In this document: piece by piece, positions 40,104-49,470 of the stretch
How the letters are laid out: every line of letters starts with the position of its first letter
Position numbering within the stretch: position 1 is the first letter of the stretch
Assembly (NCBI GenBank): GCA_040007355.1
Contig: JBDTVE010000030.1
Location: 1 to 52,611 of the forward strand
Direction of reading: 5' to 3'
Source of the DNA: JACMLD01 sp040007355
GTDB lineage: Bacteria; Bacteroidota; Bacteroidia; Chitinophagales; Chitinophagaceae
Length of the DNA stretch: 52,611 bases
Translations under genes and position numbers: made by a program
The notes under the pieces: generated by a model
What the model saw: only the letters and a program-made list of their open reading frames with translations
Databases searched by the model: none
Told to the model about the DNA's origin: nothing

Positions 40104-42290
40104 TTATAATTTTATTTTTAGTCCGCCATTTATTATAAAGCCCTCGGTGTGGTTCCAGATATCGTCAAAAGAAGGGTTGATATACGGCGGGTTTACAACG
40201 GGTTTATATTTACCCTGCCGTTCATCTGTAAAATTTTCAAAATTGATAAACAGGCTTATCTTCCCGATGCTTTTTTCGGCCATGGCCCCCAGTTCCCAAA
40301 AGGAGGGCGTGTTTGTTCCGTTATACAGGTACTGGCGGCCGGTGAAATAGGCTTCCAGTCCAATCTTAAAGTTTTCTTCTTTTTCATAGACCAGCGAACC
40401 ATTTAGTTTGTTTTTTGGTACCAATGCCAGCGCCTGATTGCCGGTTAGATACCGTGCCCGGGCCCTGGTAAAAGTGTAACCTGCTAAAAGCTTAAGCGTC
40501 CCTTTATAAACAATCCTGAGGTTGGTTTCAAAACCGCTGCTTTGCACCGGTTCCACCGCGTTTGCAAAAAAGACATCCGGCCCTGTATTGGTTTGCAAAA
40601 CCAGTGGCCTGTTTATCTGTGTATGAAAAAACAATTGGTTAACACTAAAAAAAACGGATTCACTGATATATGTCTTGTAGTTGATGTCTGCGGTGGCGCC
40701 GGCGCTGGTTTCCGCACTGGTATTGTTTAAAGGAAGCAGGTTGCGGTATTGCATGGCTTCCGTTTGTTCGGTAAAAATGGATGGTATTTTATACCCCATT
40801 CCGGCCCCGATCCTCGATGAAAGTTTATTGGAGATTTTAAACAGGACAGAAATCCGGGGCAGCAGGAAAAACGGTTGCTTTTTGTAGTTTATATTGCTGT
40901 AATCCACGTTGTCTAGCCTTATGCCGCTTTCAATCTTTATCGTTTCTGTAAGATCCCAGGTATCCTGTGTATATATGCCGGCGGTGAACGATTTCGTATC
41001 CTGGTTGGCGGGCATTGTTTTTTGTCTGAACCTGTCCGATAAAAAATTAATGCCGGTGATAATGGTATGATGGGCTTTAATAAACAGCCAGGACAGGTCG
41101 GTAAAACTATTGGTAGCCAGCCCGGAAAAATAATAGCCGGGTACCCTTATCTGCCTGCTGAAAATACTAAAGCTTTGCCTGAACTTTATACTTCCGTTAT
41201 TCTTATATTTTCTTTCTGCTTCAAAATTTGTGGTGTTGCGCACCGTATGATTGTCTTCAAAATATACGTGAATGCTGTCAGTGTGGCCACCGATTGCCTG
41301 CATATCACCGCCCCTGATGCTGCTCCGTGTAAAACTGTTGCCCAGCATCAGCGTTGTCCTGCTATCCGGGTAATAAAACAACCGGGGATGAATGGTGAAA
41401 TTCCTGCTTTGAGGCAATTCTGAAAAGCCATCGCTGTCTGCATCATAGGCTTTCTGCCGGTTCAAGGTGGCCAGCAAGGCATAGCCATACCGACCTTTTT
41501 TTTGCGACAGATAGGCGCCCAGGTTGGTTTGCCCCACGCCGGAATGGTTTATCATAAAGCTATAGTCGGCCTTGTCCCTGGGTATTTTGGAAATGAAATT
41601 TACCACTCCGCCGATGGCACCGCCGCCATACAGGGTGGAGGCCGGTCCTTTTATAAGTTCTACCTGAAGAAGGTCCAGCGGTGGAATTTCCAGGATGCTT
41701 AACCCGCTGGCAAAATTGCCGAAATTGGGATAGCCATCCTTCAGTAACTGCGTATACCTGCCATCCAGCCCCTGCACCCGTATGTTTGCACTGCCCGAAG
41801 TGGCGGATGTCTGCTGCACCAGCAAACCGGTACTTTCATGTAGCAGCATGGATACATTGGCCGGGCGCATATTGTTTTTTTCAGCCAGTTCTTCACCGGC
41901 AATGGTTTCAACCCTGGTGGGTGTATTGGCAAAGCTGCGGCTGGTACGGGTAGACTGAATGATTACTTCGGTTAGTTCATCATGAATACCGGTTAAAAAA
42001 ACTTCTACGGTGTCTTCCTCCGGTAAAGGAAAATTAAAACTACCTTTTTTTTCCTCGTATCCGGTATAGCTGAAGCGTAGGGTTTGAATACCGTCGGGGA
42101 TATTGTTGATTTGAATAACACCTTTTCTGTCTGAAACCGTTGCCCTGGGTGTTCCATTTAATAGTACCGATGCCCCGGCCAGCGCCTGGTGCGTGGCCGC
42201 ATCTTTTATAATCGCGTTTAAGCGTTGCTGACTGTACAGGTATTGAAAACTGCACAATGATAGCAACAGGAAAATATTTCTCTTCATCAT
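40104..42290 (-). CDS. TonB-dependent receptor, probably for metal ion or metallophore uptake
   Basis: A 728-residue receptor with signal peptide (MMKRNIFLLLSLCSFQYLYS), a short carboxypeptidase-like domain (AIIKDAATHQALAGASVLLN), a plug (VEVFLTGIHDELTEVIIQST, NMRPANVSMLLHESTGLLVQ, IKGPASTLYGGGAIGGVVNF) and a 22-strand-size barrel. The plug wording is that of BtuB/FepA-type siderophore or metal receptors. Its neighbour upstream on the same strand is a cysteine-rich DUF6660 protein, a pairing seen with metal-responsive receptors, so zinc or copper handling is an inference. No cobalamin riboswitch precedes it, which argues against B12. The start could be either of two adjacent ATG codons. Confidence 0.88.
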   Translation of the reverse strand: MMKRNIFLLLSLCSFQYLYSQQRLNAIIKDAATHQALAGASVLLNGTPRATVSDRKGVIQINNIPDGIQTLRFSYTGYEEKKGSFNFPLPEEDTVEVFLTGIHDELTEVIIQSTRTSRSFANTPTRVETIAGEELAEKNNMRPANVSMLLHESTGLLVQQTSATSGSANIRVQGLDGRYTQLLKDGYPNFGNFASGLSILEIPPLDLLQVELIKGPASTLYGGGAIGGVVNFISKIPRDKADYSFMINHSGVGQTNLGAYLSQKKGRYGYALLATLNRQKAYDADSDGFSELPQSRNFTIHPRLFYYPDSRTTLMLGNSFTRSSIRGGDMQAIGGHTDSIHVYFEDNHTVRNTTNFEAERKYKNNGSIKFRQSFSIFSRQIRVPGYYFSGLATNSFTDLSWLFIKAHHTIITGINFLSDRFRQKTMPANQDTKSFTAGIYTQDTWDLTETIKIESGIRLDNVDYSNINYKKQPFFLLPRISVLFKISNKLSSRIGAGMGYKIPSIFTEQTEAMQYRNLLPLNNTSAETSAGATADINYKTYISESVFFSVNQLFFHTQINRPLVLQTNTGPDVFFANAVEPVQSSGFETNLRIVYKGTLKLLAGYTFTRARARYLTGNQALALVPKNKLNGSLVYEKEENFKIGLEAYFTGRQYLYNGTNTPSFWELGAMAEKSIGKISLFINFENFTDERQGKYKPVVNPPYINPSFDDIWNHTEGFIINGGLKIKL

Positions 42291-42352
42291 GAAAAAAATT
42301 AAAGTGACAAAATAAAGATGCGCGGTCGGCAGATTGGTTTCTCCGGCCGGTG

Positions 42353-42673
42353 TCAGCTTAATTTGGGCGGTTGCCAGATGGCATGAACGTTGTAGGAAAT
42401 AAAGTACTGGTCGGCAGCAAAGGAGCGGAGGTTAAGATAAAATGATACAGGCGCTGCCACCGGTAATTCCTTGTGATAAGCAAAGGCAGCCGAAGGGCAG
42501 CAAGTGCAGCGGCAGAAAGGATTGCAATTGTCTGCGGAGCTCTTGCCAGTAGAATGTTTTGAGGTAGCTGTTTCCTGCTGCGAAGTATGAGTAGCCCGAT
42601 CACTGTCGCACCGGCAGGGAAGGCAGGCGAGGAGGAGCAGGTAACAACTAAAAACGAAGAATAATAGCCTCAT
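42353..42673 (-). CDS. Small cysteine-rich exported DUF6660-like protein
   Basis: A 106-residue protein with a hydrophobic signal (LLFFVFSCYLLLLACLPC). A low-complexity polar stretch (Thr, Ser, Gln, Lys, His) follows, then a cysteine cluster (NCNPFCRCTCCPSAAF) and a hydrophobic C-terminal part. This is the DUF6660/HYC_CC_PP style of small envelope proteins encoded beside TonB receptors in Bacteroidota. The cluster of six cysteines suggests metal or thiol chemistry; no function is established. It lies 62 bases upstream of the receptor gene and is probably co-transcribed with it. Predicted leader of only a few bases. Confidence 0.75.
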   Translation of the reverse strand: MRLLFFVFSCYLLLLACLPCRCDSDRATHTSQQETATSKHSTGKSSADNCNPFCRCTCCPSAAFAYHKELPVAAPVSFYLNLRSFAADQYFISYNVHAIWQPPKLS

Positions 42674-42680
42674 ACGGACG

Positions 42681-42688
42681 CGAAATTA
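42681..42688 (-). promoter_or_regulatory. Probable promoter -7 box of the DUF6660-receptor pair
   Basis: TAATTTCG on the minus strand, one base off TAnnTTTG and the same variant as TACTTTCG at 100-107. It lies seven bases before ATG 42673, so the transcript would be nearly leaderless. Confidence 0.4.
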
Positions 42689-42752
42689 ACCATTTATTAT
42701 TCAGGTACACCATGAAAATAACGCAGCCGGGATTCGGCAGGGGATTGCCGCA

Positions 42753-42935
42753 ATGGCCCGGTTCACCAAAAGAGGTTGCGATCCGGGGCAGTGCGCCGCC
42801 TGCACGGTGCCTGCAAACGGGATGCGAATAAATTCCTGCCACCGCCGGACGATGGCCAATGAAGGCAAAAAGATTAACACCATTGAGGGCCTTGCTAATC
42901 GCTGGCCAGCAACGCAGGCGCATCGCTCCAATTGA
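42753..42935 (+). pseudogene. Fragment of the 2Fe-2S subunit of an aldehyde/xanthine dehydrogenase (PaoA/YagT type)
   Basis: A 60-residue frame carries the first 2Fe-2S motif of a molybdenum-hydroxylase iron-sulfur subunit: RFTKRGCDPGQCAACTV followed by NSC, giving C-x4-C-x2-C-x11-C. EGKKINTIEGLA follows, exactly where the family has it. Before the motif the sequence degrades. After GLAN the second (C-x2-C...C-x-C) domain is missing and a stop follows, so the gene is truncated at both ends. No large or medium subunit genes are near. It is a remnant of a periplasmic-type aldehyde oxidase or isoquinoline oxidoreductase operon. Confidence 0.72.
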
Positions 42936-43074
42936 GAAATAAGGAGGCGGTATTGGCATGGCCCACACCGAATAAGCCATTATTGATGACCGTTATGATC
43001 GTTATGTCAATGGCAATTTTGCCGATTATTGTGTTCTGGTGCACGCAGACATTCGGCAGATTGAAGCCATCTTT

Positions 43075-43875
43075 TTAGACTGCCTTACCCCCGCCCGCCT
43101 GAACAGCCACCAGTTCCTGCAGGCTCCGGGCATTGTCAAAAGCATTGCCGATGGTATTGTTAAAATACGCATATACGTCTTTTCCCTGAACCAGCCATTG
43201 GTTGATCCGGTGTCCATAATCACGGAGTACCTCTATATCATACGTCCCGCGATAATCACCCTTCAGACCGTGGAACCGGAGATAGACCGGGCCCCGCCGG
43301 GTATGCAAGGCATACAGCGCCGAAGCCGGCATATCCTGTAATACGAGCGAGGCGCTATACCGGTCAAGCATCGCATATACATCAGGGTTATACCAACCGT
43401 TATCCCTGAATTCCACGCATTTGTGCCAGCGGCCCTGCGGGTCCTGTTCCTGCAACTGTTTTAGAAGGGTTTCAACACGCACTGCAAAATTAACTTTAAG
43501 TCCTGCGGGGAATTGGATCAGCAAACAACCTTTTTTTGCATCGTCTGCCTGGTTGGCGGCCTTCATAAAAAAGTCAACATCATGGCGCTTAAAAGCCAGT
43601 GCAGGAGTATGGGTAATATTACGCCAAAGCTTTACCGCAAACCGGAAACCATTCGGAACCTCCTGAGACCATTTTTCAAAAGTGACCGGCCTGGGTACTT
43701 TATAAAAACTGCTGTTTATTTCTACCGTATTAAACAAAGAGGCATAATAAGCAAGCCGGGTCTGTTGCCGGAACGGGCCGGGGAAAGCTGATTTTGTAAA
43801 CGGCAGCACAATATTGCAGGTGCCGGTCCACAGGGTGCCGTATTTTTTAGTGTTGCCGGGGCGTTTGCTGTTCAT
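43075..43875 (-). CDS. DUF72 domain protein
   Basis: A 266-residue TIM-barrel-like DUF72 protein. Signature parts are NTVEINSSFYKVPRPVTFEKW, read here in two pieces (NTVEINSSFYK, PRPVTFEKW), FRFAVKLWRNITH, LLIQFPAGLKVN, WHKCVEFRDNGWYN, and the closing YLRFHGLKGDYRGTYD with VYAYFNNTIGNAFDNA. The conserved acidic and histidine residues suggest an enzyme, but no reaction has been established; relatives often lie near repair genes. It is a single gene here, with the broken iron-sulfur gene on one side and a gene-free region on the other. Confidence 0.88.
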   Translation of the reverse strand: MNSKRPGNTKKYGTLWTGTCNIVLPFTKSAFPGPFRQQTRLAYYASLFNTVEINSSFYKVPRPVTFEKWSQEVPNGFRFAVKLWRNITHTPALAFKRHDVDFFMKAANQADDAKKGCLLIQFPAGLKVNFAVRVETLLKQLQEQDPQGRWHKCVEFRDNGWYNPDVYAMLDRYSASLVLQDMPASALYALHTRRGPVYLRFHGLKGDYRGTYDIEVLRDYGHRINQWLVQGKDVYAYFNNTIGNAFDNARSLQELVAVQAGGGKAV

Positions 43876-44392
43876 ATAGTCGTCTGCGGATTTTAATCAT
43901 TTTTTACGTGGTCAATAGATATTATTTCATCAATAGAAATTTTTGCTGAATGGAATGAACGCGCTGCCGATGGACCCGGTGATTTGGTAGGTGGCAAGGC
44001 CTTTTTTTAATTGCTTCTTACTATTTAAGTGGTACATCACCGCTCTCTGATATGATATTATAAATTAAGCATTGTGCCATTTTTAAAGCCATTGATTTTC
44101 AATTGGCGTTTTCTAGGGATCAGGACGGCAGCCATCGCACTGTAGAATTTTTACCATAACCGCGTCCAACAATCCACAGCCTGGCAGCCGCGCAAACCAC
44201 GTGGGTGCAGGATTTCGCCTGTATATAGACACATGGATTTTAATAAATAGACCGATCTGACGGGGGTGCTTTAAAGCGTTTCGGCGGGAGTATTTTGGAG
44301 CGTGTATTTTACGGTGCCTGAGCATGCGCCCGGAACAAAGAAGTCAATCCGTTGGTTTTGCGAAAGGTATGGAGAAGCCACGGGAAAACCCA
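43876..44392. other. Gene-free region
   Basis: About 515 bases without a gene that I can recognise on either strand. Short frames exist, such as 44113-44325 on the minus strand, but they have Arg/Pro/Cys-rich composition without family resemblance. No repeat or strong hairpin was seen. It may be older decayed coding DNA. Confidence 0.45.
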
Positions 44393-44827
44393 TCAGGAAA
44401 AAAGACGTCTCAGCAAAGATTTTTTTTCACCGGCTGTTTCCTGAACGGAAAGGCTTTCAATGCGGTCCATCAGCTTTGCCATCTTATCCATGGTCAAAGA
44501 AGATTTTACCATATAATCCAAAGCGCCCTGGCGCATGGTATTAACGGCCACGTCAATATCTTCCTGCCCTGAAATAAATAATACAATAATGGCAGGATTG
44601 AATTTCCTGATTTGTTTCAGCACTTCGATGCCAGTAAGATCCTCCATGTTATAGTCAAGGAAAATAATATCCGGGAAAAGGGTATCAAGACCCACCAGGC
44701 AATCATTGCCGTTATAAAACAAATGAATATTGGTATATCCCAGTTGCTTTAAAAACTGCTGGTAGAGGGTTAAACTCAACTCATCATCGTCTACCAAAAA
44801 TATCGTGGAGGCAAAATTTTTCAACAT
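44393..44827 (-). CDS. Single-domain response regulator (CheY-like receiver)
   Basis: A 144-residue receiver domain with no output domain. The acidic pocket is D13-D14 (FLVDDDELS), the phospho-acceptor is D58 (IIFLDYNMED), and the switch residues are S86 (LFISGQED) and K108 (YMVKSS). A 20-residue basic C-terminal tail follows. It would relay phosphate within a multistep pathway or act by protein contact. No histidine kinase is adjacent, so its partner is unknown. Expressed from a single-gene unit with no recognised promoter box. Confidence 0.92.
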   Translation of the reverse strand: MLKNFASTIFLVDDDELSLTLYQQFLKQLGYTNIHLFYNGNDCLVGLDTLFPDIIFLDYNMEDLTGIEVLKQIRKFNPAIIVLFISGQEDIDVAVNTMRQGALDYMVKSSLTMDKMAKLMDRIESLSVQETAGEKKSLLRRLFS

Positions 44828-45118
44828 TTTTTCTGATTTTAAGCGTTTTTAATTCCGTTGGCTAAAAAGATGGAGCCATGCTACAAAACGCTCAGGAACA
44901 GTTGATATTGCAGATTTCTGATGAATTTGACCGAACAGGGGTAAAGTTCCGCGCGCAATTAGGTAATTATCCTTAATATCCTGCTTTTTTTAAAACTGAC
45001 TCCCCTATAAATCCCTTGTCACTGGTATAAACGCTGTTATACTTGACGACATAACAGCAAGAATCTATTGAAAAGACCTGGTTTTGCTGCGGGGGGTACT
45101 GGTTTAAAATCATTGGGT

Positions 45119-45300
45119 ATGAATTTTTTTTTGTCGCCTTTGTTCTCTCCGCGCTATTCTTTTCAACAACGCAAACCAAACGTATAAATGGCAGCGCACT
45201 GGATAAACTGCCGGCTAATATCTGGTTGCTGACAAATTTGGGTGAAAGGGCGGATTTTTCTCCGGCTAATAAACGGGTTGTTTTTATGACCACGTAGTAG
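45119..45300 (+). pseudogene. Probable remnant of an exported PD40 / TolB-like beta-propeller protein
   Basis: An ATG at 45119 is followed by nine T and, one frame over, by a signal-like stretch FFFVAFVLSALFFSTTQ. LPANIWLLTNLGERADFSPA and KRVVFMTT follow, then two consecutive TAG stops. The LTNLGERADFSP-KRVVF pattern is the PD40 (WD40-like) repeat of TolB-type proteins. The frameshift in the T9 tract and the stops leave no functional product. Downstream, up to about 45470, broken frames contain weakly similar words (QLGSEGVVEIA). A 156-codon frame on the opposite strand (44973-45443) has no family resemblance. Identification is moderate because the surviving part is short. Confidence 0.42.
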
Positions 45301-45465
45301 ACAATCCCAATAATTATTTTATGAGTACCATTGCGGTTTGCACGAACGCCGGCCAATGTTTTCATGGTCAAGCAACTGGGCAGCGAAGGCGTTGTGGAAA
45401 TTGCCAGTAATGGAATAGTGTTCAGGATTGGCGCAATCGTCATGCGACTGATTTCTACTGGCGCC

Positions 45466-47475
45466 TTACCATAGATGCACCCGCTTGTCTACCGGTAACC
45501 ACATCGGGTCACCTTGCTTTATTCCAAATGCATCATAGAATTCCTGCATTTGCTGCAGTGGTATGATGGCCCGGTAACGGGCAGGAGAGTGGGGGTCTGT
45601 TAACAGCAGGTTGGCGGCGGTTTCAGGCAGCGACATACCCCGCCAAACCTGTGCCCAGCTCAGGAAGAAACGCTGGTCGGGTGTAAAGCCATCTTTCTTT
45701 TCATTGCTTTTTCCCTGCGCTGTTTTTTTGAATGCTTCGTAAGCCATTTGTATACCGCCAAAATCGGCCAGGTTCTCACCCAAAGTAAGCCGGCCGTTTA
45801 CATGCAGTGAATCCAGCATAACAGCCGCATTGTATTGTGCCACTACCCGGTCTGTTAATACTTTAAATTTAGTAGCGTCTTCTTTTGTCCACCAGTCGCG
45901 CAAACTGCCATCCGCATCATACTGCCGGCCCTGGTCATCAAACCCATGAGTCATTTCATGACCAATAACCGCCATGATGCCGCCGTAGTTTACGGCATCA
46001 TCAGCGCCAAAATCAAAAAACGGGAATTGCAGGATGCCTGCGGGGAAAGTAAGGGTGTTCTGTATGGGACTGTAGGAGGCATTTACGGTGGGGGTAGTAA
46101 AATTAAATTCGGTTCGGTCTATGGGTTTGCCCAGCTTGTTCAGGTTGTAACGATAAGACCATTGCGCACTGTTTCTTACATTGTTCAGCAAGGAATTTTT
46201 TGTAATGACAACGCCCTCGTATGTTTTCCATTTGTCCGGGTAGGCTATTTTCTTGGTAAAAGCCGTCAGTTTTGCCTGCGCTTTCTGTTTGGTCTCCTCG
46301 CTCATCCAGTTCAGGCGATTGATGCGGGCTGAAAATGTCTGCTGCAGGTTGTTCACCATTTCAAGCATACGTTGTTTGGCAGCGGGTTTAAAATACCGGT
46401 CAACATATAGTTTGCCCAGCAATTCACCCAGGTTGGCGTCAACCAGCGCAGCCATGCGTTCCCAGCGGGCGGTAATTTCCTTTTGACCGCTGATGGCTTT
46501 TTGAAATTCGAAATGTGCCTGTACAAAATCATTGCTCAGGTAAGGTGCCGCGTTGCTTAACACGTCAAATTTAGCAAGCTGTTTCCAGGTATCAACTGGA
46601 ATAACGGTCAGCAGGCTATCCAACGCATGAAAAAAAGATGGTGTGCTGACAATAATAAAATCGGGTTGCTGAATTTCCAGGGCGGTAAACAAGGTCGGAA
46701 CCTTTAATGTTTTAAAATCCGCGGAAAAATCATCGGGCGTAAATTTATTGTACCGCTTTTGAGGGTCGCGTAATTCAACCCTGCTCCATTGAGCCCTGGC
46801 AAGTGCTGTTTCTGTCTGAATAATATTGCTGGCCATCATATCCGCTTCCGGGGCAGGGGTTCCGGACAGGGTGAACAGTTTTATAATATATGTTTTTTAT
46901 GCATTGCGTATGAGCACGCTGCGGCTATCATTTTTTAAATAATAATCCCGGTCCGGAAGGCTAAGGCCACCCTGGCCCATCTGCACCCGGTAAGTATTGA
47001 TATCCCGGGCGTCCTGGTTAACAAATATGCTGAAAGGGCCACCGGCCGCGCCGCGGAGCCGAAATTTCATCAGCATCTCCATCAAGGCGCCGGTGTTGGG
47101 GGCTGCATCAATTTCCTGCAGGTCTTTTTTAATGGGTATTGCGCCCATCTTTTCCAGTTGCAGGCTGTCCATGCCGCTGGTATAAAAATCGCCACACATT
47201 TGTTCCGCGCGGGTTCTGTTTGTTTTGGCCGCAGCTGCTTCCAGCAGGGTTCTTAATTGCCGAACACTTTCTTCGCGCAGCATATCAAAACTTCCCCAGC
47301 GGGTCTTGGTAGGGGGCATTTTCGCTTTTTTCAGCCAGCCGCCATTGGCATATTCGTAAAAATCCACTCCTGGTTTTACGGAAAAATCCATATTGGCCCG
47401 GTCGATGTATTTTATCTGGGCGGTTGTAATGAAACAGCTGGCCAGCAACAGGACAATTGCAATAATTCGTTTCAT
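45466..47475 (-). pseudogene. M13 family (neprilysin/PepO-type) metallopeptidase interrupted by one in-frame stop codon
   Basis: A 669-codon frame, the normal M13 length, with a signal peptide (MKRIIAIVLLLASCFITTAQ). An N-terminal M13 domain follows (VDFYEYANGGWLKKAKMPP, then LSLPDRDYYLKND). The catalytic domain has the zinc site VIGHEMTHGFDDQGRQYD (HEMTH codons at 45946-45960) and the ENxxD ligand in LGENLADFGG, and ends near FYDAFGIKQGDPMW. A single TAA at 46897-46899 interrupts it in the sequence RNA-stop-KTYIIKLFTLSG. The family has tyrosine at that place, so one base change (TAT or TAC to TAA) explains the break. The frame continues across the stop, with no frameshift. The product would normally be an exported oligopeptidase. 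Confidence 0.85.
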
Positions 47476-47761
47476 ATAATGATTTTACAGGAAGACAAGT
47501 TAAGGATTTATTTGCCTTAGGCCCGGCAACGCGATTTTTGGTGGGCAAGCGGCAGCCGCAGGGCATCACGGGGGCAAACCTGTTAAAAAAAGCGATTGGT
47601 AACTTTTTGAAGTCTGCGTAATGCCGGCGGTCTGGGCCATTAGCCGAACTACGGGATAGATGGTTATAGTATGTATGTGACCATCTTTGAATTCTGGTAG
47701 CCAGGAGCGATGGTATAGCGGCACCATACCGGCAGATGAACGTTCCCTGGTGTTGCTACGC
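47476..47761. other. Gap between the M13 and M28 peptidase genes
   Basis: About 285 bases. On the minus strand a frame contains WLPEFKDGHIHTITIYPV, which looks like real protein sequence but cannot be assigned, and it ends near 47566. It may be the end of another lost gene. No terminator was recognised after the M28 gene. Confidence 0.35.
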
Positions 47762-49417
47762 TTATTTTGTTTTTTCGCGGATAGCCCTGAATTCTGACCC
47801 GGGCTTCCATTGAGGCATCTGCGTTTCAAACGCCAGTCGCCTGCCCACCAGGAACAGCCATTTGAGTTCGCGGATACCAGCTTCCATCGTCCAGGTATTT
47901 GCGTTGTATTCATCGGATGGGCGGTGGTAGTGCTTTTCCTGGTATTCGTCTTCCAGTTTTCTTCCATACGCTGTATCTTTTCCTTCCACATCTATGCCGC
48001 TTTCCGTATAAAGAGCGGGGATACCTGCTTTTGCAAAATTAAAATGGTCCGAACGGAAATAATTCCCCGCCTCGGGATGTGTTTCAAACGAAATATAACC
48101 GCTATCTTTTTCAACAACTGATCTTAGATAATCTTCCAGTTCGGATTGCCCCGCTCCCACAACAACAATGTCTTTTGTTCTGCCAAAGCGGCCCAATCCA
48201 TCCATATTAATTTCTGCCACGGTTTTGCCGGCGGGGTAAACGGGGTTCTGCGCATAATAGGCCGAACCCAGCAGGCCCTGTTCCTCGGCCGTTACTGCAA
48301 GGAAAAGAATGGTTCTTTCTGGTTTTGTTTTCATGTTTTTAAAAGCGCGTGCCAGTTCCAGCAAACCTGCGGTTCCCGAGGCATTATCAAAGGCGCCGTT
48401 ATAGATGGAATCACCGGTTTCGTCCGGTTGGCCAATGCCCAGGTGGTCCCAGTGAGCCGTATAAATGATAACTTCATCGGGTCGTTTACTGCCGGTTATT
48501 TTGGCCAGCACATTGTATGATTTATTATAGGAAACCTGTACCTGCAGGGAGGTGGAAAGCGTAAGCGGCAGTGGAACCGCTGTAAAACCGCGTTGGTTCG
48601 CTTTTTTTAGTAAACCTTCATCATAGCCTGCCGCAGCGAACAATTTATTGGCAACGGTTTCCGGCAGCCATCCAATCACGTCGCAATTTTTAGTGTTCTT
48701 GCCACGGTTGTCCAGTTGAAGTCGTGACGTGTTAAAACTATTTTGAAGCACTGCAAAGGGGTAGCTGGCGGCTGCTGTATTGTGGATAATAAGACAACCT
48801 TTGGCACCTTGCCGTGCGGCTTCTTCAAACTTGTAGGTCCAGCGCCCGTAATAGGTCATTTCTTTTCCCTTAAAAAGGGTGGTATCGCCCGACCAAAAAC
48901 CCGGGTCATTCACCATCACCAGGACAACTTTTCCTTTTACATCAATGTCTTTGTAGTCGTTCCAATGGTATTCAGGTGCCACCACGCCGTAACCTGCAAA
49001 CACCAGCGCGGATTTGTCCAGGCTGACCTGGGAGTCTGTTTTGTCGGTCCAGATGACATAATCGTCAAAGGCTTTTAAATTGAAGTTCCCTTTTGCAGAC
49101 TGCACCTGTAGCAGCGGCGCCGCAGTAGCCAAAATATTTACCATGGGCACGTCCTGTAAAAAGCTGTTGCCATTGCCGGGTTCAAGTCCCATAGCAACAA
49201 ACTGGGCTTGCAGGTAATTGATGGTTTTCGTTTCTCCCGCGGTAAAAGGTTTTCGCCCCATAAAGGAGTCGGCGGCCAGCACAGCAATATGTTTTTTCAT
49301 GCTATCAGCGCTAAATACAGCCAGGCCATCTTCCGCTGAGGGCAGGTGGTTCTGTTGCCCGCAACCTGCCAGCAATATAACTATCAGCAATAATTGAAGA
49401 CGATACGGTACAAGCAT
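47762..49417 (-). CDS. M28 family zinc aminopeptidase lipoprotein with PA domain
   Basis: A 551-residue lipoprotein (signal LLLIVILLAGC, lipobox LAGC). A PA-type insert occupies about residues 110-260 (VLVMVNDPGFWSGDTTLFKG, GAKGCLIIHNTAAASYPFAV). The M28 catalytic domain follows: zinc ligands in TAHWDHLG, the aspartate of GAFDNASGTAGLLELARAF, the glutamates of AVTAEEQGLLGS, and the C-terminal ligand in FRSDHFNFAKAGIPAL. It probably removes N-terminal amino acids from peptides in the periplasm. It lies beside the broken M13 peptidase on the same strand, suggesting a small peptide-degradation locus. The Fsr-like exporter gene lies 53 bases upstream on the same strand. Confidence 0.92.
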   Translation of the reverse strand: MLVPYRLQLLLIVILLAGCGQQNHLPSAEDGLAVFSADSMKKHIAVLAADSFMGRKPFTAGETKTINYLQAQFVAMGLEPGNGNSFLQDVPMVNILATAAPLLQVQSAKGNFNLKAFDDYVIWTDKTDSQVSLDKSALVFAGYGVVAPEYHWNDYKDIDVKGKVVLVMVNDPGFWSGDTTLFKGKEMTYYGRWTYKFEEAARQGAKGCLIIHNTAAASYPFAVLQNSFNTSRLQLDNRGKNTKNCDVIGWLPETVANKLFAAAGYDEGLLKKANQRGFTAVPLPLTLSTSLQVQVSYNKSYNVLAKITGSKRPDEVIIYTAHWDHLGIGQPDETGDSIYNGAFDNASGTAGLLELARAFKNMKTKPERTILFLAVTAEEQGLLGSAYYAQNPVYPAGKTVAEINMDGLGRFGRTKDIVVVGAGQSELEDYLRSVVEKDSGYISFETHPEAGNYFRSDHFNFAKAGIPALYTESGIDVEGKDTAYGRKLEDEYQEKHYHRPSDEYNANTWTMEAGIRELKWLFLVGRRLAFETQMPQWKPGSEFRAIREKTK

Positions 49418-49470
49418 GTTCTTTTATTTTAGTGAACGGTTTCGAAATGCGTTGTTGGCTCTGTGCAATG

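Noticed and set aside
40104..42290. BtuB-type vitamin B12 receptor
   Set aside because: The plug is compatible, but there is no cobalamin riboswitch and no Btu transport gene nearby, while the cysteine-rich neighbour points to metals.
42648..42980. 110-codon open frame on the minus strand
   Set aside because: It lies antisense to the iron-sulfur fragment, which has a diagnostic cysteine motif; the minus frame has none.
44973..45443. 156-codon open frame on the minus strand
   Set aside because: No recognisable domain. The opposite strand carries protein-like sequence (signal peptide and PD40 repeat), so the frame is more likely accidental.
47566..47991. 141-codon open frame on the minus strand overlapping the M28 peptidase end
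   Set aside because: The overlapped part is a shadow of the M28 gene. The remaining 65 codons look protein-like but have no start of their own and no assignable family.
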